This document shows, in pieces, positions 8,347 through 17,541 of a stretch of DNA of 64,000 nt. Each line of letters opens with the position of its first letter. Within the stretch, counting starts at the first letter, position 1. The DNA lies in NCBI GenBank assembly GCA_002307235.1, contig DBTV01000048.1, positions 96,979 to 160,978 on the forward strand, read 5' to 3'. The translations under genes were made by a program, and so were the position numbers. The notes under the pieces are model-generated. The model was given only the letters and a program-made list of their open reading frames with translations, made no database searches and was not told where the DNA came from. The DNA is from Acidobacteriaceae bacterium UBA1307. Lineage in GTDB: Bacteria > Acidobacteriota > Terriglobia > Terriglobales > Acidobacteriaceae.

Positions 8347-11300
8347 TTGACCTCGCATCGAAAGCCCTGCCAGGACTTTTGGGACGCCGTTTCCGTTCGC
8401 ACCCACAATTCCGTCGCCTGTATTCTTCCCGATGCGATGCCCGAAGAGGACACGAACGGAATGTGCTGCCCCGCCGAAGCCAATCTCGCCGCCCTGTTTG
8501 AAAGCACCACCGACATGATCTGGTCGGTGGACCAGCAAGGACGCCTGCAGGCTTTCAATCAGGCCTTCCGCAAGGCGTGCCTGCTGACCTTTCATCTGGA
8601 ACCCACGCTGAGCCAGGCCTTCCACACGCAGTTTCCGCCCGAACGCGCCGCGCGTTGGCAGGCCTTCTATGAACGCGCCCTGCACGAAGGCCCTTTCCAC
8701 ATCGAATACACGATGCTGGCCGGCACTATCGTCGAGTTCTTCTTTCATCCCATCATCTCCGAGGGCGAGGTCACCGGCGTTTCGATCTTCGGCAAGGACA
8801 TCACCCAGCGCAAGATCGCCGAGGAGGTGCAGCGGCACCTCTCCGAGGTCATCGAAAGCTCGGAGGACGCGATCTTTACCTGCACGACGGGAAGATCAAT
8901 CTTCACCTGGAATCGGGGCGCGGCCGAGATCTTTGGCTACACGCGCGAAGAGGCCATCGGCATGCCGATGGAGAACCTTCTTGTGGCGGCCCGTCCGCGC
9001 CACTGGGTCAAGGACCTGCTCGGAGGGCAGGCGATTCCGCTGCTGCAACTCATCGGCCTGCACAAGAACGGGCAACGGCTGCGGCTGTCGGCAACGGGCT
9101 GGCCGACGCGCAACCCGGCGGGCGAAATCACCGGCATCTCGCTAGTGGCGCGCGATGAGAGCAGCCGCATCGAGGCCGAAAACGCCAAGGCATTGCTGGC
9201 CTCGATCGTCGAGTCCAGTGACGACGCCATTTATTCCGTTTCTCTCGACGGCGCCATCGTCAGTTGGAACGCCGGAGCCGAGCGGCTCTGCGGCTACAAG
9301 TCCGAAGAGATTCTCCACAAGCCTGTAAAAGCCCTGGCAGGAGATCACCTCTCTGCGGAAAAGGAGCAGGAAATCGTTGCGGCAATCACCTCGGGCCGTG
9401 GTCTTTCCCCCTTCGATACCGTATTTGTGCACAAGGACGGCACGTCGGTCGACGTATCGGTCAGCATCTCGCCCGTGCGCGATGCGCAGGGCAAGGTCAT
9501 CGGGGCCTCGGGCATTGCGCGCAACATCACGCAGAAAAAACAACTGCTGCAAGCGCTCACCGAAGCCGAAAAAAAATACCGCACCATCTTCGACGATTCG
9601 CTGGAGGGCATCTTCCAGAGCGTGCTGACCGGCCAGGTCATCACCGCCAACCGCGCCGCCGCGCGCATGCTCGGTTACAGCTCCCCGCAAGAACTGATCA
9701 GCATGGTGCAGGACGTCAAGACCGACATCTGGTTCGATCAGGAAGAGCGTCTGGGCTATCTGCGCAATGTGCGTGCGCCGGAACATGGCGTCGTGCGCGG
9801 CTACGAATGCCGCTTCAAGCGCAAGGACGGCAGCGTGATCTGGGTCGCGCTGCACGGCCGCCTGGTGCGCGATGACAGGGGGCGACCGCTCTATCACGAA
9901 GGCCTGATTCAGGACATCACCGAGCGCATCATGGCCACGCAAGCCATGAAGGAAAGCGAGGCACGCTTCCGCAGCCTGTTTGAAAACAGCACCATGACAC
10001 TGCTGCTCATCGAGCCCGACAACGGCACCATCGTCGATGCCAACCGCGCAGCGGCAAACTACTACGGCTACCCGCTGAAGAATCTGATCGGCGCGCCCAT
10101 CACGCTGCTCAACACCTTGACCCCGGAACAGGTGTATGAAGAGCGGCGTCGCGCCGTGCTCGAAGAGCGCACCTACTTCAACTTCCGCCATCGCCTTGCC
10201 GCGGGCGAGTTGCGCGATGTGCGCGTCTACTCTTCTCCCGTGCACATCGGCGGCAAGATCCTGCTTTACTCGATCGTCTTCGACGTCACCGAGCAGGTGC
10301 GCGCCGAACGCGCGTTGCGCGAAAATGCCGAGTTGCTCGAAGAGTCCCAACGGATCGGCGGCATCGGCAGCTATGTCTTTGACGTTGCCGCCAACCACTG
10401 GTCCAGTTCCACCATGCTGGATGAGATCTTCGGCATCGATGCCAGCTATCCGCGTACCGGGCAAAGCTGGCTCGAACTTGTCCATCCCGATGACCGGGAG
10501 CGGATGAAAGACTACCTGTCGCCCAAGACGCTGGTCTGCGATCTCTCTTTCGATAAAGAGTTCCGCATCGTGCGCAAAAATGACGGCACCGAACGCTGGG
10601 TGTTGAGCCGTGGCAAGATCGCATGCGATGCGCAGGGAAAACCGGAACGACTCTGCGAAACCATCAAGGATATTACCGAACGCAAGATCTCTGAACTGGC
10701 CCTGCGCGCCAGCGAGGCACGCTACCGCACGGTCTTTCAGGCCAGTCTCGATTGCATCGCCATCGGGCGGATGTCAGATGGCGTTCTGATCGACGTCAAC
10801 CACGCCTATCTGGAGTTGCTCGGCTTCACCGCGGATGAAGTGCTCGGCAAAACCGACGAGGGACTGAACGTCTGGCTCGACCCCACAGAGCGCGAAAAAA
10901 TGACCACGGCATTCAGCGAGGATCATTTCTTCCGTGACACCCGCGCACGCCTTCGCCGAAAAGACGGCACACTGATCTGGGTGCTCATCTCTGCCTCTCT
11001 GATCGAGGTCGAAGGCACACCCTGCGTGCTCACGATTCTGCGCGACGTCTCCGACGCCAAGGCTGCCGAAGACAAGATCTGGAATCTCGCCTTTTACGAT
11101 TCACTCACGCAGTTGCCCAACCGCCGTCTGCTGCTCGACCGGCTGCGCCAGATGCTGGCCAGCGGCATGCGCTCCAACCACATGCATGCCCTGCTGTTCA
11201 TTGACCTCGACAACTTCAAGTCCCTCAACGACACGCATGGCCACCAGAATGGCGACAGCCTGCTGAGCGAGGTTGCGCGGCGGCTGACCAACTGCGTGCG

Positions 11301-12423
11301 CGCCTCTGACACCGTCGCGCGGCTCGGCGGCGACGAGTTCATCGTCCTGCTCGACTATCTGGACCAGGATCATGAAGTCGCCGCGCGGCAGACCGAAACC
11401 ATCGCGCACAAGATTCTCACGGCCATCGAAAAGCCCTTCGACATCAACGGGCGCGAATACTTTCCCTCTTCGAGCATCGGCATCGCTCTTTTTGATGGCG
11501 TGCGCGAAAACGCCAGCGAATTGCTTCAGCAGGCCGACATTGCCATGTATCAGGCCAAGGCCGCAGGCCGCAACACGCTCCGTTTTTTTGCGCCCGCCCT
11601 GCAGGCCGCCGTGCAGGCCCGCGCCGCCATGGAAGAGGAGATTCGCGCCGCCATCCGCACGCACCAGTTCTATTTTGAATTTCAGCCGCAGGTCGATGGC
11701 AACGGACTGATCGGCGCCGAAGCGCTCATCCGCTGGTGCCACCCTGAGCGCGGCCTGATGCTGCCCGGCACATTCATTCCCATCGCCGAAGAAAGTGGCC
11801 TGATCGTCCCGCTCGGTACGTGGATTCTCGAAGCCGCCTGCCAACAGATTCGCACATGGTCAACGACCCAGCCAGCCTTCCATTTCCCCATGGCCGTCAA
11901 CATCAGCGCCCGGCAGTTCCGCCAGCCCAACTTTGTCGAACGGCTTTTCGAGATCCTCGACCGCACCGAGGCCGACCCCACGCTGCTCAAGCTTGAACTC
12001 ACCGAAAGCATGCTGATCGACAGCATCGGCGAGACGGCCGACAGAATGCATGAGATCAAGAAACGTGGCGTGCAGTTTTCCCTCGACGACTTTGGCACCG
12101 GATACTCGTCGCTCTCCTACCTCAAGCGCCTGCCCTTCGACCAGCTCAAGATCGACCGCGCCTTCGTGCATGACCTGCTCGACGACCTCGGCAGCCGCGC
12201 CATCGCGCAGGCCATCATCTCGCTCGGCCATGCGCTCGGCCTCAACGTCGTTGCCGAGGGCGTGGAAAATTGCGATCAGCGCGACCTGCTCCTGGAGTTG
12301 GGATGCAGCACCTTTCAGGGACACTTCTTCGGCCGCCCGCAACCGCTCGAAGAGTTTGAACGGCGGTGGCGCAACCCCGCGCATCCACAAAAAACACGAG
12401 CTGCGAGGCTGCACCACGGCTAA
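8347..12423 (+). CDS. Seven-PAS GGDEF-EAL cyclic-di-GMP signalling protein
   Basis: A 1358-residue soluble multidomain sensor. Seven PAS-like domains can be counted by their starts: LFESTTDMIWSV, VIESSEDAIFTC, IVESSDDAIYSV, IFDDSLEGIFQS, LFENSTMTLLLI, a PAS_3-type unit ending SWLELVHPDDRE, and VFQASLDCIAIG. A GGDEF domain follows with an intact GGDEF motif (about residues 994-998), then an EAL domain with intact EAL (about 1125-1127) and DDFGTGYSSL. Both the c-di-GMP synthase and phosphodiesterase signatures are therefore preserved. No membrane segment is evident, so cues are likely cytoplasmic. The start used is TTG at 8347; an in-frame ATG at 8437 is an alternative, and neither has a strong RBS. 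Confidence 0.9.
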   Translation: MTSHRKPCQDFWDAVSVRTHNSVACILPDAMPEEDTNGMCCPAEANLAALFESTTDMIWSVDQQGRLQAFNQAFRKACLLTFHLEPTLSQAFHTQFPPERAARWQAFYERALHEGPFHIEYTMLAGTIVEFFFHPIISEGEVTGVSIFGKDITQRKIAEEVQRHLSEVIESSEDAIFTCTTGRSIFTWNRGAAEIFGYTREEAIGMPMENLLVAARPRHWVKDLLGGQAIPLLQLIGLHKNGQRLRLSATGWPTRNPAGEITGISLVARDESSRIEAENAKALLASIVESSDDAIYSVSLDGAIVSWNAGAERLCGYKSEEILHKPVKALAGDHLSAEKEQEIVAAITSGRGLSPFDTVFVHKDGTSVDVSVSISPVRDAQGKVIGASGIARNITQKKQLLQALTEAEKKYRTIFDDSLEGIFQSVLTGQVITANRAAARMLGYSSPQELISMVQDVKTDIWFDQEERLGYLRNVRAPEHGVVRGYECRFKRKDGSVIWVALHGRLVRDDRGRPLYHEGLIQDITERIMATQAMKESEARFRSLFENSTMTLLLIEPDNGTIVDANRAAANYYGYPLKNLIGAPITLLNTLTPEQVYEERRRAVLEERTYFNFRHRLAAGELRDVRVYSSPVHIGGKILLYSIVFDVTEQVRAERALRENAELLEESQRIGGIGSYVFDVAANHWSSSTMLDEIFGIDASYPRTGQSWLELVHPDDRERMKDYLSPKTLVCDLSFDKEFRIVRKNDGTERWVLSRGKIACDAQGKPERLCETIKDITERKISELALRASEARYRTVFQASLDCIAIGRMSDGVLIDVNHAYLELLGFTADEVLGKTDEGLNVWLDPTEREKMTTAFSEDHFFRDTRARLRRKDGTLIWVLISASLIEVEGTPCVLTILRDVSDAKAAEDKIWNLAFYDSLTQLPNRRLLLDRLRQMLASGMRSNHMHALLFIDLDNFKSLNDTHGHQNGDSLLSEVARRLTNCVRASDTVARLGGDEFIVLLDYLDQDHEVAARQTETIAHKILTAIEKPFDINGREYFPSSSIGIALFDGVRENASELLQQADIAMYQAKAAGRNTLRFFAPALQAAVQARAAMEEEIRAAIRTHQFYFEFQPQVDGNGLIGAEALIRWCHPERGLMLPGTFIPIAEESGLIVPLGTWILEAACQQIRTWSTTQPAFHFPMAVNISARQFRQPNFVERLFEILDRTEADPTLLKLELTESMLIDSIGETADRMHEIKKRGVQFSLDDFGTGYSSLSYLKRLPFDQLKIDRAFVHDLLDDLGSRAIAQAIISLGHALGLNVVAEGVENCDQRDLLLELGCSTFQGHFFGRPQPLEEFERRWRNPAHPQKTRAARLHHG

Positions 12424-12534
12424 GCATTTTTCCAATTGCTGTAGAGCAACAGCAGGATGCCGAGGGTCTTTTCCCTCCAGAAAAAAGAGCCCTTGCACGC
12501 AATCGAACGCTGCACGTGTATTGGAAAAATGCTT
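12422..12534. repeat. MITE-like inverted-repeat element
   Basis: A 113-bp noncoding unit with perfect 15-bp terminal inverted repeats (AAGCATTTTTCCAAT and its reverse complement). Inside are further stem-loops: TGCTGT/ACAGCA and GAGGG/CCCTC. The left end coincides with the stop codon of the GGDEF-EAL gene. TAAGC occurs at both edges (12421-12425 and 12535-12539). It lies between convergent genes, so it could also work as a bidirectional terminator. Confidence 0.55.
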
Positions 12535-12586
12535 TAAGCGTTCATCGCAGTGCAACAGTGATTCGTTACTTTGGCCAGGGACCGCG

Positions 12587-12871
12587 CTACTTCAAATACG
12601 CGTGAACAAGATTGATCAGGTCTTCAGCCAGATCGGGCGCAATTTTTTCCTTGGCACCATCGGCTAAATGAAATCGGATATGCCTTTCCATGATCTCCGC
12701 CATCAGCCCATTGACGCCGCCACGCACCGCCGCCAGCAGCATCAACTGCCCGTCGCACTCCTCATCGGCCTCAAGCGAACGCTCCACCGCGTCCATCTGC
12801 CCGCGCACGCGACGCAGTCGTTGCAACAACTTCAGCTTCTCCCGGTCCTGCACCTTCACATCTTTTCCCAT
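12587..12871 (-). CDS. CsoR/RcnR/FrmR-family (DUF156) transcriptional repressor
   Basis: A 94-residue all-helical repressor. The signature RLRRVRGQMDAVERSLE leads to Cys39 in DEECDGQ, and GGVNGLMAEIMERHIRFHL carries His64 and His68. Shifted by the four extra N-terminal residues, these match the Cys35/His60/His64 positions of RcnR-type sensors rather than the Cys-His-Cys of copper CsoR. The ligand may therefore be a different metal, or formaldehyde as in FrmR. I start at MGKDVKVQ and not at the earlier in-frame codons, which would read through the operator region. It is divergent from a porin gene, with two operator-like palindromes between them. Confidence 0.87.
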   Translation of the reverse strand: MGKDVKVQDREKLKLLQRLRRVRGQMDAVERSLEADEECDGQLMLLAAVRGGVNGLMAEIMERHIRFHLADGAKEKIAPDLAEDLINLVHAYLK

Positions 12872-12881
12872 ACTTCCCTTT

Positions 12882-12898
12882 ATACCACTCCGGGGTAT
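12882..12898. promoter_or_regulatory. Operator-like palindrome A (ATACC...GGTAT)
   Basis: The 17-bp site ATACCACTCCGGGGTAT has ATACC/GGTAT ends around a C/G-rich centre, the general form of CsoR/RcnR-family operators. It lies 11 bp upstream of the regulator's start codon, so binding would block its own expression. Confidence 0.6.
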
Positions 12899-12901
12899 GG
12901 T

Positions 12902-12920
12902 ATAAACCCAGTGGGGGTAT
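12902..12920. promoter_or_regulatory. Operator-like palindrome B next to the porin start
   Basis: ATAAACCCAGTGGGGGTAT has the same A/T-flanked C-run/G-run layout as site A, with centres about 21 bp (two helical turns) apart. Its G-run is also the only Shine-Dalgarno-like sequence before the porin ATG at 12928, so a repressor here would directly cover the porin's initiation region. Confidence 0.55.
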
Positions 12921-12927
12921 ATTTTTG

Positions 12928-14316
12928 ATGCGTCACTTTTTCTTTCGTTCACTCACCATTTCGCTCGCCAGCCTGAGCTGCCTTTGCGCCGCGAGCATCG
13001 CCATGGCTCAATCGAGCGCCCCCGCGCCTGTTCTCACCATGGCTCCGCACCCGGAGGCCGCGCGTTACTGGCTCACCGGTCAGGCCAACATTATTTTTCA
13101 GGGGCGGCTCCCTTTTCATGCCGACTATGAAGGCGCGAACAGCTTTCAGTCTGGCGCGGAATACAAAACGTCGCTGATCGGCACGCTCTATACCGGCGTG
13201 CGCGCGATGCATTCGGTGCGCTACAACACCGATCTCATCGTCGACTTCGAGAGCGCCGGCGGACGCGGTCTGAGTCAGGCGCTCGGCATTGCCGGCTTTA
13301 CCAACATTGACGTCGTGCGCAATCCGAACCTCGGCTCAAAGCCCTACGTGGCGCGCTATCAGGTGCACCAGACCATCGGGCTGAGCAGCGAAACCACGGC
13401 GCAGACGCCGAACAGTTTCGCCTTCGCGCCCGAGGTTCCCGTGCGCCGCATCGAACTGCACGCCGGCAAGATGACCTTGCCCGATTTCTTCGATGCGAAC
13501 CCGGTCGGCTCCGACAGCCACTTGCAGTTCATGAACTGGACCGCCGACAACAACGGCGCATGGGATTACGCGGCCGACACGCGCGGCTACACGGTCGGCG
13601 GCATGGTCGAGTACGATGACCGCCAGTGGAGCCTGCGCTATGGTCTGTTCGCCATGCCCACCGTGGCCAATGGCATCGACATGGATTGGGCCTTCAGCCG
13701 CGCGCATGCGCAGAACGCAGAGTTCGAGCTTCGGCACTCCTTCGTACCAAAACGCCAGGGAACCCAGCGGCTTCTGTTCTTCGCCAACCGCGCCCACATG
13801 GGCAGCTATCGCGAGGCCGTGCAGGCCTATCTCAACGGCACCGATGCAACGCCCGAGATCACGCGCCATGAGCACTTCAGCGCGCTCAAGTACGGCTTTG
13901 GCCTGAACGCCGACCAGCAGTTGAGCGAAAATCTGCGCGGCTTTGCGCGCTTCGGGTGGAATGAGGGCCAGCACGAGTCCTACGCCTACACCGAGGTCGA
14001 TCAGACCGTTTCCATCGGCACCGATTACGCGATGGCACGCTGGCACCGGCCCAATGACAAGTTCGGCGCGGTCTTCATTTCAAATGCCATCAAACGTGAC
14101 CATCAGGATTATCTGCGCTACGGCGGCAAGGGATTCATCCTCGGCGACGGCGCTCTGCGCTACGGCCGCGAAACGACCGAGGAAGCCTACTACACGCTGC
14201 ACGCCTGGCGCGGGCTGTTTTACGCGGTGGACGTGCAACACGTCGCCAATCCCGGCTACAACCGTGATCGCGGCCCGGCCTGGGTTGGCTCGGTCCGCGC
14301 GCACGTGGATTTTTAA
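12928..14316 (+). CDS. OprB-like carbohydrate-selective porin family outer-membrane protein
   Basis: A 462-residue protein with a signal peptide (about 1-28, ending ASIAMAQ) and a beta-barrel-like pattern of alternating aromatic/hydrophobic residues, ending in VRAHVDF with the C-terminal Phe typical of outer-membrane barrels. Segments such as AGKMTLPDFFDANPVGSDSHLQFMNWTADNNGAWDYAADTRGYTVG fall in the conserved part of OprB-like porins, shown here only as a landmark at about residues 178-222. I use the ATG at 12928 rather than the TTG just before it. The divergent CsoR-type gene and the operator-like sites suggest metal- or aldehyde-responsive control, which is unusual for a porin of this type. 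Confidence 0.75.
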   Translation: MRHFFFRSLTISLASLSCLCAASIAMAQSSAPAPVLTMAPHPEAARYWLTGQANIIFQGRLPFHADYEGANSFQSGAEYKTSLIGTLYTGVRAMHSVRYNTDLIVDFESAGGRGLSQALGIAGFTNIDVVRNPNLGSKPYVARYQVHQTIGLSSETTAQTPNSFAFAPEVPVRRIELHAGKMTLPDFFDANPVGSDSHLQFMNWTADNNGAWDYAADTRGYTVGGMVEYDDRQWSLRYGLFAMPTVANGIDMDWAFSRAHAQNAEFELRHSFVPKRQGTQRLLFFANRAHMGSYREAVQAYLNGTDATPEITRHEHFSALKYGFGLNADQQLSENLRGFARFGWNEGQHESYAYTEVDQTVSIGTDYAMARWHRPNDKFGAVFISNAIKRDHQDYLRYGGKGFILGDGALRYGRETTEEAYYTLHAWRGLFYAVDVQHVANPGYNRDRGPAWVGSVRAHVDF

Positions 14317-14337
14317 ATTTTTTCTGGCTCTTTCGAT

Positions 14338-15078
14338 TTATAGCCACGCATCCAGAGCGACGAAACGCCGCGTGGATTTGTAGTGCGCCACCAGCCTGTC
14401 GGCGGCGGCCACCGAGGGTCCGCGATCGATGCGTGGATCCAGGTGGCCGCCATCATGCAGCACGACGTTGGCCGCCCAGCCCTGCCGCGCGAGCCGGTCA
14501 ATCTTCGCGCACTGCCGCGCGACAATCTTGTCCACCGAACGCTCGCTCCAGTCGCTGGTCATCGCATTCCACAATACCGTCGTCAACCCCAGCGAACGCG
14601 CAACGGAAAAAACAGCAGGGCGTCGCGCGCCGAAGGGTGGACGCAGAAAGCGCACCGGCTGCCCCGTGATCTGCTCAATGGCGTCCTTGCTGCGCGTCAG
14701 CTCTTCGCGAATACGCGCGGCAGAGCAGCGCGCCAGGCTTGGATGCGTCCACGAGTGCAGGCCGATCAGGTGACCTTCGGCCACGACGCGACGCACCAGA
14801 TCCTTTTGCTCAACGGCACGCTGGCCCACCATGAAAAAACTCGCCGGCACACCGTGCGCGGCCAGCGCGTCAAGCAGGCGCGGCGTCCAGATTGGGTTCG
14901 GACCATCGTCGAAGGTGAGGGCGAACTCGTCGGGGTTGCGCGGCGCAATCAACGCACGGCCAAAGAGCCGCGAACCGGGCCAGAGCGAGGCGTAGCAAAA
15001 ACCGCCATAGGCAAGCCCGGCGGCCACGGCCACGCCGCCCGCATTCAGACAAAGCTCGGTGATACTCGAAGAAATCAT
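14338..15078 (-). CDS. Polysaccharide deacetylase (NodB homology domain), membrane-anchored
   Basis: A 246-residue protein with an N-terminal hydrophobic segment (LNAGGVAVAAGLAYGGFCYASLW), then the NodB motifs in order: LTFDDGPNP (metal and catalytic Asp), HSWTHPS (the H-x3-H metal site), RPPFGARRP and VVLHDGGH (catalytic His). Such enzymes remove N- or O-acetyl groups from chitin-like, peptidoglycan or exopolysaccharide chains using a divalent metal. The ATG at 15078 is chosen; a TTG 39 bp upstream is possible. It lies 64 bp downstream of a polyprenyl-phosphate-type glycosyltransferase on the same strand, hinting at a shared envelope-glycan role. Confidence 0.88.
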   Translation of the reverse strand: MISSSITELCLNAGGVAVAAGLAYGGFCYASLWPGSRLFGRALIAPRNPDEFALTFDDGPNPIWTPRLLDALAAHGVPASFFMVGQRAVEQKDLVRRVVAEGHLIGLHSWTHPSLARCSAARIREELTRSKDAIEQITGQPVRFLRPPFGARRPAVFSVARSLGLTTVLWNAMTSDWSERSVDKIVARQCAKIDRLARQGWAANVVLHDGGHLDPRIDRGPSVAAADRLVAHYKSTRRFVALDAWL

Positions 15079-15142
15079 GCTGTCTTGAGTGTGCGGCGCG
15101 GGGCCGTCGCGGCGCAAATCCGCTCAGCCCCGGCGCATCGAT

Positions 15143-16327
15143 TTAGGCGATCTCGTCGCGACGCACGGCCTGCTCGGCCTGCACCAGATCCAGTTTCGCC
15201 GCGGCCTGCGAACGCCGCTGCGCCCGCTTTTCAAGCGAGGTACGCGTCTGCCGCCACAAGGTCATCGAGGTGATGCCATAGTTCCAGACAGCGGAAAACA
15301 GCAGGCCGATCATTGAAGCCAGCGCCCACGGCACACCGCGCCCAAAGGCCTCGCGCGCCACGGCCACATTAGCGATCACGCCCAGTCCGCAGGCACAGCA
15401 AAAGCCCAGCAGACCGCCCCAGAAGGCCAGCCCCTTGCGCCGCCGGTCGCGATAGGTGACCGAGTTGTTCAGCACGTAATTCAGCACCATCACGATGAAG
15501 GCCGCCAGCGTCTGCCCTTCGGCAAAGCTCAGCAGATTCCAGTGAAGAATCTGGCGCAGAATCTCCAGATGAATGCCCACGCCGAGCGCGCCGATCATGC
15601 AAAACGAGACGAAGCGCACGTTGACCAGATTGCCGATCTGCTTGTCGACCAGCAGCTCGAAATATTCAAGGCCAACCATGAAGTCCAGCTTGCTTTCGCC
15701 GCGCTCACGCAGACGGAAGCAGTAGGGAACCTCGCCGATGCGCAGCCCCGGTCCAGCCGAAAGCACCATGTCGAGCAGAATCTTGAAGCCGATGGCCGAA
15801 AGCCGATGCGCGTAGCCCTCGAAGCTCTCAAAACGCACCAGGAAGAAGCCGCTCATCGGGTCGCTCAGCTCGTACTCGCAGCCCATGTGGCTCAACCGCT
15901 TGCCGAGTTGGCTCAGCTTGACGCGCCAGCGGGCGAACTCGCCCATGCTGCCACCGGCAATGTTGCGCGAGCCAACCACCAGATCGAGATTTTCTTCGCG
16001 CGCGCGCCGCAACATCTCCGGCAAAATGCGCTCGTCGTGCTGCATGTCGGCGTCCATCACCGCCACATAGGGCGCGTTGGCCGCCATAATGCCTTCCACG
16101 CAGGCCGAAGAAAGCCCGCGCCGCCCAATGCGATGAATCACGCGAATGTTGCCGTGGCTCTTCGCCTGGTTGCGCACCACCGCCGCCGTGCCGTCCGGCG
16201 AATCATCATCCACGAAGATCACCTCGTAGTGGACTCCAGCCAGCGCCTTCTCCAGGCACTCCAACAGCGGTCGAACATTCTTGCTTTCATTAAAGGTGGG
16301 CAGCACGACGGCTAATTCATAACTCAT
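15143..16327 (-). CDS. Family 2 glycosyltransferase (dolichyl-phosphate mannose synthase-like) fused to a GtrA-like membrane domain
   Basis: A 394-residue two-domain protein. Residues 1-~235 form a GT-A fold with VLPTFNESKN, the VDDDSPDGT nucleotide-sugar site, and MDADMQHD, the metal-binding DxD-like motif. The remainder has four hydrophobic helices (for example FVSFCMIGALGVGIHLEIL and TLAAFIVMVLNYVLNNSVTY) in a GtrA-like pattern. Enzymes of this architecture transfer a sugar from a nucleotide donor to polyprenyl phosphate; the GtrA part may help flip the product. The C-terminal ~30 residues are highly charged. The 293 bp before it, shared with divergent panB, shows no gene. Confidence 0.9.
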   Translation of the reverse strand: MSYELAVVLPTFNESKNVRPLLECLEKALAGVHYEVIFVDDDSPDGTAAVVRNQAKSHGNIRVIHRIGRRGLSSACVEGIMAANAPYVAVMDADMQHDERILPEMLRRAREENLDLVVGSRNIAGGSMGEFARWRVKLSQLGKRLSHMGCEYELSDPMSGFFLVRFESFEGYAHRLSAIGFKILLDMVLSAGPGLRIGEVPYCFRLRERGESKLDFMVGLEYFELLVDKQIGNLVNVRFVSFCMIGALGVGIHLEILRQILHWNLLSFAEGQTLAAFIVMVLNYVLNNSVTYRDRRRKGLAFWGGLLGFCCACGLGVIANVAVAREAFGRGVPWALASMIGLLFSAVWNYGITSMTLWRQTRTSLEKRAQRRSQAAAKLDLVQAEQAVRRDEIA

Positions 16328-16620
16328 CCAACATTCCTGCTTTCACGCGAAGCGCTCAATACATCCTCTTTTTTTAAAGAGCGCCCTCATCGATTGTATC
16401 TTTTTGTATAGACGTAGTCCGGGGTTCTTCCTGCTACGTTCTTCTGCAAATTGGGCCGTCTCCCCCTCTTCTTTGCCATCTCTTCTCCCTAGCCCACGCA
16501 TTCCACATCGCGCTGCACGGCCGACGGCGCGCGCCGTATACTCTTCAATGGTTCCCCTGGTTCCCCCACGCCACCGGACCACGGGCCGCATCCTGCATCT
16601 TCGGAGCGGCACTGGAGACG

Positions 16621-17541
16621 ATGATGAGTCTTACCAATTTTCCCGGCAACGCGGACTCCGCGCCCTCTGCCTGTACCCCGCCCAAAGTCACCATGCCCGC
16701 GCTCGGCGAGATGAAGCGCCAGGCCAAGCCCATCTCGGCGCTGACCGCCTACGACTACGCCACTGCGCGTCTGGTCGACGAGGCGGGCATCGACATGGTG
16801 CTGGTCGGCGACTCCCTCGCCATGGTCGTGCTCGGCCATGAAAACACGCTCTCCGTCACCGTCGACGAGATGCTGCACCACACCCGCGCCGTGCGCCGTG
16901 GTCTGCGTCGCGCCCTGCTGGTCGCCGACATGCCCTTCGGCAGCTATCACACCTCGATCGACGAAGGCGTACGCAACGCTATCCGCTTCGTGAAAGAGGC
17001 TGGTGCTGAGGCCGTCAAGATTGAAGGCGCGCGCGCCGAACTGGTGCGCGCCCTCACCGACGCTGAAATTCCCGTCGTCGGCCACCTCGGACTCACGCCG
17101 CAAAGCGTGCACCGCATGGGCGGCTTCCGCGTGCAGGCCCGCACGGCCTCGGCCGTCGACCAACTGCGTCGCGACGCCGCCGCCATTGCCGAAGCCGGCG
17201 CAGGAGCCATCGTGCTCGAAGGCGTGCCGCGCGAGGCCGCCGAGCTGATCACCGCCGAACTCGACGTGCCCACCATCGGCATCGGTGCCGGTCCCGGCTG
17301 CGACGGCCAGATTCTGGTCTTCCATGATCTGTTCGGCATGACCTTCGCCCCCGCCGCCAAATTCGTGCGCCGCTACGCCGATGTCGCCACGCTCATGCGC
17401 ACCGCCCTCGAGCAGTATCGCGAAGATGTCGAACAACGCGCCTTCCCCTCCGACGCCGAGAGCTATCACCTCTCCGCCGCCGAACGAAAAGCCGCACAGA
17501 TCATCATGCCGACCGCGGCCGGCCTTCGGAGAAACGCCTGA
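16621..17541 (+). CDS. panB: 3-methyl-2-oxobutanoate hydroxymethyltransferase (ketopantoate synthase)
   Basis: A 306-residue cytoplasmic enzyme of pantothenate/CoA synthesis that adds a hydroxymethyl group from methylene-tetrahydrofolate to alpha-ketoisovalerate. Family motifs are present: ISALTAYDYATARLVDEAG, VLVGDSLAMVVLGHENT (metal-binding Asp), ADMPFGSYH, VKIEGA, and VLEGVP with the catalytic Glu. GIGAGPGCDGQILVFHD is the expected late motif. The N-terminus has ~25 residues more than the conserved core. A GGAG RBS lies just upstream of the ATG pair. The stop codon overlaps the panC start (TGATG), so the two are translationally coupled. Confidence 0.97.
   Translation: MMSLTNFPGNADSAPSACTPPKVTMPALGEMKRQAKPISALTAYDYATARLVDEAGIDMVLVGDSLAMVVLGHENTLSVTVDEMLHHTRAVRRGLRRALLVADMPFGSYHTSIDEGVRNAIRFVKEAGAEAVKIEGARAELVRALTDAEIPVVGHLGLTPQSVHRMGGFRVQARTASAVDQLRRDAAAIAEAGAGAIVLEGVPREAAELITAELDVPTIGIGAGPGCDGQILVFHDLFGMTFAPAAKFVRRYADVATLMRTALEQYREDVEQRAFPSDAESYHLSAAERKAAQIIMPTAAGLRRNA

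Noticed and set aside
9142..10485. 447-codon minus-strand open frame opposite the PAS domains
   Set aside because: Shadow of the high-GC coding strand; the sense strand reads recognisable PAS-GGDEF-EAL domains.
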